Source: Aliicoccus sp041838435
GTDB lineage: Bacteria > Bacillota > Bacilli > Staphylococcales > Salinicoccaceae
Assembly (NCBI GenBank): GCA_041838435.1
Contig: JBGYPO010000137.1
Span: 1 to 7,887, forward strand
Length of the DNA: 7,887 bases
Reading direction: 5' to 3'
The translations under genes were made by a program, and so were the position numbers. Positions within the stretch are counted from its first letter, which is position 1, and each line of letters begins with the position of its first letter. Shown piece after piece: positions 1 through 5,339 of this stretch. The notes below the pieces were generated by a model. That model worked only from the letters and a program-made list of their open reading frames with translations, searched no databases and was not told the origin of the DNA.

Positions 1-1
1 A

Positions 2-460
2 GAAGACTTGTCACCGATTGAAGAAGCACAGGCCTATGAGAAATTGTTATCTATTAAAGGAATTACACAAAAAGATTTGGCAGAGAATATGGGGAAATCT
101 CCGAGTTTTATTGCGAATAAACTGCGGCTTTTGAAATTATCAGATGATGTAAAAGAAGCGTTGATGAATTTTGAAATTACCGAGCGGCATGCGCGTGCAT
201 TGTTACAAATGCCTGTTGAAGCACAGAGTAAGATAGTGAAGACAGTCAAAAAAGATAAGTTGAATGTACGTGCAACAGAACAGCTCGCAAGCAAATATAA
301 AGACATGCCGGGTGTGTTGGATTTTTCCGGTGATGTGAGTTTTATGATGAATGACTTGAATCGCGAGGTCGAACGCTTGAAAGAGCAGGGACTTGATGTC
401 GAGAGTATGCGACGCGAAGACGATGAAATGATAGAGATTGTTGTAAGAGTGAGGAAATAA
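2..460 (+). CDS. noc: Nucleoid occlusion protein Noc, C-terminal part (5'-truncated by window)
   Basis: Noc is a ParB-family CTPase clamp that binds NBS sites, spreads on DNA, recruits it to the membrane and blocks FtsZ assembly over the nucleoid. The frame is open from the first base, so the gene starts before the window; about 152 residues remain of a family length near 280. Visible parts are the end of the ParB box (EDLSPIEEAQAY), the helix-turn-helix (ITQKDLAENMGKSPSFIANK) and the C-terminal dimerisation domain ending in VVRVRK. The assignment as Noc rather than ParB rests on specificity positions known from Noc/ParB comparisons: K in ANKL, K in LLKL and R in ITERHAR are Noc-type, although the fourth position (GKSP) is P instead of the usual Q. 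The N-terminal membrane-targeting helix and CTPase motifs lie outside the window. A terminator follows immediately, so noc ends its transcription unit. Confidence 0.9.
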   Translation, partial: EDLSPIEEAQAYEKLLSIKGITQKDLAENMGKSPSFIANKLRLLKLSDDVKEALMNFEITERHARALLQMPVEAQSKIVKTVKKDKLNVRATEQLASKYKDMPGVLDFSGDVSFMMNDLNREVERLKEQGLDVESMRREDDEMIEIVVRVRK

Positions 461-502
461 AAAGCTGCAGGTCCTTTTTGATAAGGAAACTGCAGCTTTT
501 TT
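461..502 (+). terminator. Rho-independent terminator of noc
   Basis: A perfect 10-bp stem, AAAGCTGCAG (461-470) with CTGCAGCTTT (490-499), has an inner 5-bp stem TCCTT (472-476) with AAGGA (483-487). A run of six T (497-502) follows. It begins directly after the noc stop codon. The A-run before the stem would also give a T-run on the minus strand, so it may stop leftward transcripts as well. Confidence 0.92.
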
Positions 503-520
503 GGTTTTATTTTGAATAAT

Positions 521-881
521 CATAGTCTTGGGACTATGAGCAACCCACAAGGTCCCGGGAACGGCTCTCTCGGGACTCTGAGCAACCCACAAAGTCCCGA
601 GAACGGGTCTCTCGGGACTCTGAGCAACCCACAAAGTCCCGGGAACGGCTCTCTCGGGACTGTGAGCAACTCACAAAGTCTCGGAAACGGCCTAATCGTG
701 ACTATGAGCAACTCTCATTGGTACGAAAACAGTCTAATCGTGCCTATGAATAACTCTCATTGGCACGAAAACAGTCTAATCGTGACTATGAGCAACTCTC
801 ATTGTCACAAAAAGAGGCTAATCGTGACTATGAACAACTCTCATTGGCACGAAAACGGTCTAATCGTGACTATGAGCTCAT
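521..881. repeat. 42-bp tandem repeat array, hairpin-forming, non-coding
   Basis: The marker GAGCAAC (or GAATAAC/GAACAAC) recurs at 538, 580, 622, 664, 706, 748, 790 and 832, with a partial unit at 874: a constant 42-bp step. Units at 538-663 are GC-rich with arms AGTCCCG(A/G)GA and TCTCGGGACT. Units from 706 on are AT-richer with arms like TTGGCACGA and TCGTGACT; the unit at 664 is intermediate. The unit at 580 forms a perfect 10-bp stem (593-602 with 610-619, 7-nt loop). The left edge carries a separate hairpin, CATAGTC-TTGG-GACTATG (521-538). Because 42 is a multiple of three, long open frames run through on both strands with 14-residue periodic products, but the plus-strand one starts at a TTG without a ribosome binding site, so I treat the array as non-coding. 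It fills the convergent gap between noc and the leftward secreted protein gene. Confidence 0.93.
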
Positions 882-896
882 TACAAAGCCTTGATT

Positions 897-915
897 AAAA
901 CTATTCATGAGTTTT
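897..915. terminator. Weak AT-rich hairpin between repeat array and secreted protein gene
   Basis: AAAACT (897-902) and AGTTTT (910-915) form a 6-bp stem with a 7-nt loop, extended by one T on the plus strand. It lies just past the stop codon of the leftward gene at 923. The stem has one GC pair and no T-run on the minus strand, so its ability to terminate is doubtful. Confidence 0.25.
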
Positions 916-922
916 TAGAAAA

Positions 923-1993
923 TTAATTAATCTTATATGATTGTGAGTGCTTCACATATGGTATATTTTCAGGAATCATTTCTAAATTATCTGAGTTCAA
1001 GTACATTTCAATTAATAAATACAATGCTTTGTCATCAATATTTTCAATTACACCCTCATTAAGCGTAATTTCAATATTTTTGCCAGGCTGATAGCTAATC
1101 AATTCTTTTTGATAAATAGTTCCTTCGCTATCATAAATTATAATATCTTGGTTAATTTCTTCTGAAGAACTTTGAGAAATAACAATAGAAGATGAGTCTT
1201 CGTTTATCGGCAAATTATCTTTATTGTCAGGATATAATTCTGGTATTTCTTGATTGCTATCCTCTAAATGAGGATCTATTAAAGAATCATTAGAATAATC
1301 TTGAGTATCATAATGAGGATTTTTTGAAAAATCTTCACCGTTAGTTAGATATAAGTGACTAGGAAAGGTAACGATGTTATCGTCTTTTAAATGGCTGAGT
1401 ACAGTAATATCAGAATAGCTATATTCATCACTCACATTTAGAAAATTAAAATCATATTTATAATTTTTTTCCTGTCCATCGTTATCTAAAGTAATATATT
1501 TTTTATATTCATTCTGATTACTTAACTCCAGAAATTCTCCATCATACATAAATAATACTGTCATTTCTGTAGGGTAAGAAAAGTTCGTGTCAAAAGAGTA
1601 TTTGAAGTTTGCGCTATCATCTTGGATTTCAAGAATTGGATATGTAGTATCTTGTATGTCAAAAGAAGTAACAAAATTGTCATCAAATAACGGCTCAGAT
1701 ACAAAGTAAGGTATGAAGCCTAGTTCAGTGATTTCTTCATCGCTAAAAATTATATTATTTGATGTCTCCTCGACATCTTGAATTTCAAGTTCCGGCTTTC
1801 CGCTGTTAGGATTTTCTAAGTCTTCAGCAAGTATTGTAACTTCCGAATCTAACTCAGGTACTTTATTCCAGTCTGAACTATCAGCTGCTATTGTACTATT
1901 AGATAAAAGTGTCATAAAAATACTACTGATAATTGTAGTAAAAACTTTAATACTGAATCTTCCTTTCAAAATCAATAATATGTATATCTTCAC
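923..1993 (-). CDS. Putative secreted acidic protein, family not recognised
   Basis: I do not recognise this protein. The longest frame (356 aa) opens with GTG at 1993, but no Shine-Dalgarno sequence precedes it and promoter-like sequence overlaps it. A good Shine-Dalgarno (GAAAGGAAG, 1967-1959) lies 7 nt before an in-frame ATT at 1951. Starting there gives a textbook signal peptide (K16 to A37, cut after TIAA) and a 342-aa precursor. The first in-frame ATG is residue 27, inside the hydrophobic core. The mature part has no cysteine, is rich in D, E, N and S, repeats the motif (L/F)(E/D)IQD at 69-73, 111-115 and 121-125, and has a low-complexity acidic stretch around 220-290 that may link two domains. 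There is no LPXTG anchor or C-terminal membrane helix, so release from the cell is likely. Leftward orientation and composition differ from the conserved neighbours. ORF real: fairly sure; start codon and function: unsure. Confidence 0.7.
   Translation of the reverse strand: MKIYILLILKGRFSIKVFTTIISSIFMTLLSNSTIAADSSDWNKVPELDSEVTILAEDLENPNSGKPELEIQDVEETSNNIIFSDEEITELGFIPYFVSEPLFDDNFVTSFDIQDTTYPILEIQDDSANFKYSFDTNFSYPTEMTVLFMYDGEFLELSNQNEYKKYITLDNDGQEKNYKYDFNFLNVSDEYSYSDITVLSHLKDDNIVTFPSHLYLTNGEDFSKNPHYDTQDYSNDSLIDPHLEDSNQEIPELYPDNKDNLPINEDSSSIVISQSSSEEINQDIIIYDSEGTIYQKELISYQPGKNIEITLNEGVIENIDDKALYLLIEMYLNSDNLEMIPENIPYVKHSQSYKIN
1975..1986 (-). promoter_or_regulatory. Possible -10 region of the leftward secreted protein gene
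   Basis: On the minus strand TATACA (1986-1981) and TATTAT (1980-1975) are overlapping -10 candidates. Neither has a good -35 at the right distance. If either is used, transcription would start downstream of the GTG at 1993, which supports the later start at 1951. Confidence 0.3.
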
Positions 1994-1994
1994 G

Positions 1995-2007
1995 GTAACA
2001 CTGTTAC
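1995..2007. promoter_or_regulatory. Inverted repeat GTAACA-C-TGTTAC, possible operator
   Basis: Perfect 6-bp arms around a central C sit in the likely -35/spacer area of the secreted protein gene, between its -10 candidates and the amidohydrolase terminator. The position suits a regulator-binding site, but no regulator gene is adjacent; the assignment is inferred from symmetry alone. Confidence 0.3.
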
Positions 2008-2010
2008 ATA

Positions 2011-2049
2011 TAAAAATACACCTGACTCCAATTGGAATCAGGTGTATTT
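2011..2049 (-). terminator. Rho-independent terminator of the M20 amidohydrolase gene
   Basis: A long stem pairs AAATACACCTGA (2014-2025) with TCAGGTGTATTT (2038-2049). After one C/A mismatch it continues with TCC/GGA around an AATT loop. Read on the minus strand, five T (2016-2012) follow the stem. It begins 12 bases after the stop codon of the M20 gene. Confidence 0.9.
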
Positions 2050-2061
2050 CCTTTCAAAAAA

Positions 2062-3264
2062 TCACTCCGCCGCACTCAACCGATGTAACGCGACTTCGCC
2101 CATAGCTTTCGCGCAGACGAGCAATGTATCTTCGTTCACTACAAACTTCGGATGGTGATTTGGATATGCTTCATCCACATCCACGCCTTCCGGCTTTGCT
2201 CCCACAAATATAAATACGCCTGGAATTTTCTCCAGATAATAAGAGAAATCTTCAGATGCACTCATTGGCTCAGGGAAAGATAATTTCTCAAAATAAGTAC
2301 CTTCACTTTGACCTAAAATCTCTGTCACAAGCGCAGTTTTCTCTGGATCATTAAATGTCACCGGATAGTCATAAATATAATCGAGTTCACACGTGACACC
2401 AAATGTTTCTTCAATACCGCGCACGACTTTCTTCATCGCGTCATGCAGCGGCTCTTCGTTATGTGATTCAAGATAACGCACCGTCCCGCGCAATGTCACC
2501 TTATCCTGAATGACATTAAATCCACCTGGTGCATCAAATGCCGTCACTGAAACAACGGTCGTGTCCATCGGGTTCATCATGCGTGAGACAATCGTCTGTG
2601 CATTGGTGATAAAGTGCGCGCCAGCAACAAGCGCATCTTTCGTTGTATGCGGCATGGCGCCGTGACCACCGCTGCCTTGAATGTGCAGCTCAAAGTTAGA
2701 ACGCCCGCAGAGTGCACTGCCTTCCACAAGTCCGATTTCACCAATATCCATCATCGGGAACACGTGCATGCCGTACACTTCATCCACGTCATCAAGCAAC
2801 CCGGATTCCATAATACTTTTCGCACCGCCGGGGGATGCTTCTTCAGCATGCTGATGAATTAACTTAATCGTGCCGTTCCATTTATCTTTTAACTCAATCA
2901 ATGACTCTCCAAGAATAAGTAAATAAGCCGTGTGTGCATCATGTCCGCATGCGTGCATGACGCCTTCATTCGTTGACTTAAAAGGTACATCGGCTTCCTC
3001 AGTAATAGGCAGCGCATCAAAATCTGCACGCAGTGCAATCGTCGGACCGTCACCCGAGCCCTTAATCTCTACAATTATTCCATACCCATTCCCAACGTTT
3101 GTCGTCACCTTCACGTCTTTATCTTTATAAAAATCTGCAATATATTGTGCGGTCTGTTCTTCTTCGAATGATAATTCTGGATGTGCGTGCAGATGTCTGC
3201 GTATCTCAATCATGCGTTCGTTTTTATCTTCAAGTTTTGCATGCAGCTCTTCAACCAAAGTCAT
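2062..3264 (-). CDS. M20D-family zinc amidohydrolase (hippurate/N-acyl-amino-acid hydrolase type)
   Basis: Predicted cytoplasmic metallo-hydrolase of 400 aa, the usual length of M20D enzymes (HipO, YxeP, plant ILL2 type), which cleave N-acyl groups from amino acids or related amides. Two-metal ligands by family pattern are C106 and H108 in HACGHDAH, E141/E142 in HQHAEE, H167 in YGMHVFP and H370 in PNHHPKF. D81 in RADFDALP is the conserved aspartate of the N-terminal catalytic half. The dimerisation domain (about 185-295) holds GSGGHGAMPH with H201 and H206. No signal peptide. ATG at 3264 is preceded by GGAGG (3280-3276) 11 nt upstream. Monocistronic: divergent from parB and closed by its own terminator. 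The exact substrate cannot be read from sequence; a peptidase or carbamoylase role is less likely than deacylation or deacetylation. Its base composition appears more GC-rich than the secreted gene beside it. Confidence 0.9.
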   Translation of the reverse strand: MTLVEELHAKLEDKNERMIEIRRHLHAHPELSFEEEQTAQYIADFYKDKDVKVTTNVGNGYGIIVEIKGSGDGPTIALRADFDALPITEEADVPFKSTNEGVMHACGHDAHTAYLLILGESLIELKDKWNGTIKLIHQHAEEASPGGAKSIMESGLLDDVDEVYGMHVFPMMDIGEIGLVEGSALCGRSNFELHIQGSGGHGAMPHTTKDALVAGAHFITNAQTIVSRMMNPMDTTVVSVTAFDAPGGFNVIQDKVTLRGTVRYLESHNEEPLHDAMKKVVRGIEETFGVTCELDYIYDYPVTFNDPEKTALVTEILGQSEGTYFEKLSFPEPMSASEDFSYYLEKIPGVFIFVGAKPEGVDVDEAYPNHHPKFVVNEDTLLVCAKAMGEVALHRLSAAE

Positions 3265-3296
3265 AAAAAATCAATCCTCCAAATATTTTATTTGTA

Positions 3297-3318
3297 TTAT
3301 TGGTCATATACCCAATAA
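3297..3318. promoter_or_regulatory. Dyad TTATTGG-N8-CCAATAA in the divergent amidohydrolase/parB region
   Basis: Perfect 7-bp arms (3297-3303 and 3312-3318) separated by 8 nt lie in the upstream region of the M20 gene, about 33 bp before its start and about 50 bp before the parB -10. The geometry suits a dimeric regulator; no experimental or motif match is known to me. Confidence 0.3.
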
Positions 3319-3364
3319 AAAATTTTACTATACAAAGTGCCGAGCCCAATACTTATTAGAATTA

Positions 3365-3373
3365 TGATATAAT
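3365..3373 (+). promoter_or_regulatory. Extended -10 promoter of the parB operon
   Basis: TGATATAAT gives a perfect TATAAT (3368-3373) with the TGn extension one base upstream. No good -35 is visible at 16-18 bp, which extended -10 promoters tolerate. The predicted start near 3380 leaves a leader of about 20 nt carrying AAGGAGG (3384-3390) before the parB ATG at 3401. Confidence 0.75.
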
Positions 3374-3400
3374 CAGTAGCATTAAGGAGGCGGATTGACG

Positions 3401-4207
3401 ATGAATCAAGAACACTTTGATACACAAAAAATCGTATATCTACCTATTACTGAAATCCGTCCAAACCCTTATCAGCCAAGGAAACATTTTAACCATCAAG
3501 CACTATCCGATCTTGCTGAATCCATTCGGCAGCACGGGGTCATGCAACCCGTCGTTGTGAGACAATCAATTAAAGGCTATACACTTGTTGCAGGTGAACG
3601 TCGATTAAAAGCCAGTCGCATGGCGAATCAAACGACGATACCTGCTATTATTAAGTCGTTAACTGATAGCGAGATGATGATTTTATCGATTATAGAAAAC
3701 TTACAACGCGAAAATTTAACACCGCTTGAAGAAGCGGAAAGCTACCAGCAGATGGTAGAGAAGCTAGAAATGACGCAGGTTGAGGTTGCCGAGAAACTCG
3801 GTAAGAGCCGGCCATACATAGCAAATATGCTGCGCCTGCTTACGCTCCCCGAAAAAATCCAGAAACTCATCAACGCACAGAAGCTTTCTACAGCCCACGG
3901 TCGTACACTCATCCCATTAAAAGATGCGGACGTCATGATCACAGTAGCTGAGAAGAGCATGCGGGAAAATTGGAGCGTGCGCACGCTTGAAGCTTATGTG
4001 AATGATTTCGTCGTCAGACCACGTAAAACTGATAAAATTACGCAGAAGCCGAATTTTATCCGGCGCTACGAAACAGAGTTAAAAGAAACATATGGAACAG
4101 ATGTTGATATTGCTATCGTTAAGAAAAAAGGGCGTATTACATTTGAGTTCCAGAGCGAAGCGGAATTTAATCGGTTAATCGAAGAACTTATGAGGGGTGA
4201 ACAGTGA
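3401..4207 (+). CDS. parB: Chromosome-partitioning protein ParB (Spo0J)
   Basis: ParB is a CTP-dependent DNA clamp that loads at parS, spreads, and recruits SMC condensin to organise the origin region. The 268-aa protein is normal length. Order: PNPYQPRKHF (21-30), CTP-binding GERRLKAS (65-72), ENLQRENL (99-106), helix-turn-helix with VAEKLGKSRPYIANMLRLL (about 129-147), then the C-terminal dimerisation domain with KKKGRITFEF. GKSR and LLTL match ParB rather than Noc, separating it from the noc gene at the window start. The usual GHGRTL is AHGRTL here (165-170). I chose ATG 3401 over an in-frame TTG at 3395 because AAGGAGG ends 10 nt before the ATG but only 4 nt before the TTG. First gene of a five-gene operon; its stop is one base from the mscS start. 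No parA precedes it and no canonical parS is seen in the window. Confidence 0.95.
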   Translation: MNQEHFDTQKIVYLPITEIRPNPYQPRKHFNHQALSDLAESIRQHGVMQPVVVRQSIKGYTLVAGERRLKASRMANQTTIPAIIKSLTDSEMMILSIIENLQRENLTPLEEAESYQQMVEKLEMTQVEVAEKLGKSRPYIANMLRLLTLPEKIQKLINAQKLSTAHGRTLIPLKDADVMITVAEKSMRENWSVRTLEAYVNDFVVRPRKTDKITQKPNFIRRYETELKETYGTDVDIAIVKKKGRITFEFQSEAEFNRLIEELMRGEQ

Positions 4208-4208
4208 T

Positions 4209-5132
4209 ATGCACACATTTATAGTTGGCAACAACATTAATTTAGATGAACCCGTTGACTTATCATTTATTGATGAATTGGTACATACCATCACTAACCC
4301 TGATGTGTGGATGGCGCTTGCATCGCGCTTAGTGTATTCTCTAGTACTTGTTGTAATCGGTTATGTTCTGATAAAAGTACTGACTGCGATTGTTGAAAAA
4401 ACAATTAAAGTAAGAACTAAGTCCGGTCTAAAAGGTAAGCAAAGACGTCAAGAGACATTGATTAGTGTGCTGAAGAATGTCATCAGTGTATTTATATGGT
4501 TTGTCGTCATCATGATGATTTTTGAAGCATTTGATTTACCAGTGCGGACACTGCTCGCCGGGGCCGGGGTTGTTGGTTTAGCAATCGGTTTTGGTGCACA
4601 GTCATTGGTGAAAGATGTCATTACAGGGTTCTTTATCCTGCTTGAGAATCAGTTTGACCAAGGTGACTTTATCTCGGTGAACACATCAGGTTCGCTTGTT
4701 GCACAGGGTACTGTCGTATCGATGGGACTTCGCAGCACAAGAATGCGCGGTTTCGAAGGTGAAGTGTACTATATTCCGAATGGGACCATCAATGAAGTTG
4801 TGAACTTTTCCCGGGAAAATGCCTTTAGTTTCCTTGATATATCGGTTAGTGTCGAGGAAGATGAGAAGGTTATTGAAAAAATTATTGACGATTACTTTAG
4901 AGATCATTGGCAGGAAGAGGAGACGTTTGTGAATCCACCGGCAGTGCTAGGGCTAAACAGCATCGAGAATGGATTATCCACAATACGTGTCATGCTTGAA
5001 GTTGAGCCTATGGAACAATGGGGTGCGACACGTCGTACACGTGAACGTATCAAACGTGTTTTGAGAGAGAATGGTGTGGAGATGGCAGTACCTAAGATGG
5101 ATATTTCACAGTTTCCAATGAAGCGAGGGTAA
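4209..5132 (+). CDS. MscS-family small-conductance mechanosensitive channel
   Basis: Membrane channel of the MscS superfamily that opens under membrane tension to release solutes during hypo-osmotic shock. The 307-aa protein has TM1 about 41-62, TM2 about 86-108 and a pore helix about 111-130 with the Gly/Ala pattern LLAGAGVVGLAIGFGAQS. It continues into the family signature SLVKDVITGFFILLENQF and GDFI (132-155). The cytoplasmic beta and alpha/beta domains follow, with YYIPNGTINEVVNFSR (187-202). It resembles the staphylococcal and Bacillus YkuT/YggB-like channels. A GTG at 4197 is in frame, but ATG 4209 is better placed behind GAGGGG (4192-4197) with 11-nt spacing, and gives near-contact with the parB stop (translational coupling likely). 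Codons 200-203 build a Noc-site-like palindrome (4806-4819). DUF951 follows after 4 nt. Confidence 0.92.
   Translation: MHTFIVGNNINLDEPVDLSFIDELVHTITNPDVWMALASRLVYSLVLVVIGYVLIKVLTAIVEKTIKVRTKSGLKGKQRRQETLISVLKNVISVFIWFVVIMMIFEAFDLPVRTLLAGAGVVGLAIGFGAQSLVKDVITGFFILLENQFDQGDFISVNTSGSLVAQGTVVSMGLRSTRMRGFEGEVYYIPNGTINEVVNFSRENAFSFLDISVSVEEDEKVIEKIIDDYFRDHWQEEETFVNPPAVLGLNSIENGLSTIRVMLEVEPMEQWGATRRTRERIKRVLRENGVEMAVPKMDISQFPMKRG
4806..4819. promoter_or_regulatory. Candidate Noc-binding site (NBS) inside mscS
   Basis: TTTTCCCGGGAAAA is a perfect 14-bp palindrome. It differs from the Bacillus subtilis Noc-binding consensus ATTTCCCGGGAAAT only at the two outermost bases, and does so symmetrically. 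It lies within codons F200-S201-R202-E203-N204 of the channel gene, about 4.3 kb from noc. Sequence match only; binding is inferred. Confidence 0.65.
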
Positions 5133-5136
5133 AGAG

Positions 5137-5337
5137 ATGTCTATGGAATTTGGTATTAATGATATAGTAGAAATGAAAAAACAGCACCCGTGTGGCAATG
5201 CTTTGTTTAAGGTAACGCGGATGGGTGCGGATATTAAGATTAAATGTGTTGAGTGCGAGCGGACAATATTGATGCCGCGTCGAGACTTTGTTAAACGCAT
5301 GAAAAAAATAGTAGAGAAACATAAAGGTGAGGTATAA
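5137..5337 (+). CDS. DUF951 family small protein (YyzM-like), putative zinc-ribbon/RNA-binding fold
   Basis: This 66-aa protein matches the DUF951 pattern: MKKQHPCG near the start, RMGADIKIKC in the middle and ILMPRRDFVKRMKK after it. C19, C37 and C40 with H17 could bind zinc. The basic C-terminus and fold suggest nucleic-acid binding, but no function is established that I know of. Genes of this family commonly sit directly before ychF, as here: 4 nt after the mscS stop and 2 nt before the ychF start. ATG 5137 has GAGGG (5124-5128) 8 nt upstream; a second in-frame ATG at 5143 would shorten it by two residues. Function unknown, family assignment secure. Confidence 0.9.
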   Translation: MSMEFGINDIVEMKKQHPCGNALFKVTRMGADIKIKCVECERTILMPRRDFVKRMKKIVEKHKGEV

Positions 5338-5339
5338 AC

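Noticed and set aside
203..634. 143-codon minus-strand open frame through repeats, terminator and noc
   Set aside because: It crosses the noc terminator and lies antisense to the well-supported noc gene; its periodic part is a by-product of the repeat array.
521..881. CRISPR array
   Set aside because: Units are contiguous 42-bp tandem repeats that diverge along the array; there are no unique spacers between conserved repeats and no cas genes nearby.
512..898. 128-codon plus-strand open frame through the repeat array, with 14-residue repeats (SNPQSPGNGSLGTL type)
   Set aside because: The 42-bp period is a multiple of three, so an open unit stays open in every copy. The start is a TTG without a ribosome binding site and several other frames are equally open. 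No signal peptide or other support.
2385..2400. CACGTG-centred parS-like site inside the amidohydrolase gene
   Set aside because: Only the central six bases match; the flanks fit the parS consensus TGTTTCACGTGAAACA poorly. A second CACGTG at 2761 also lacks the flanks.
2614..3130. Plus-strand frames of 82 and 66 codons inside the amidohydrolase region
   Set aside because: Shadows of the strongly supported minus-strand M20D gene; no ribosome binding sites or family resemblance.
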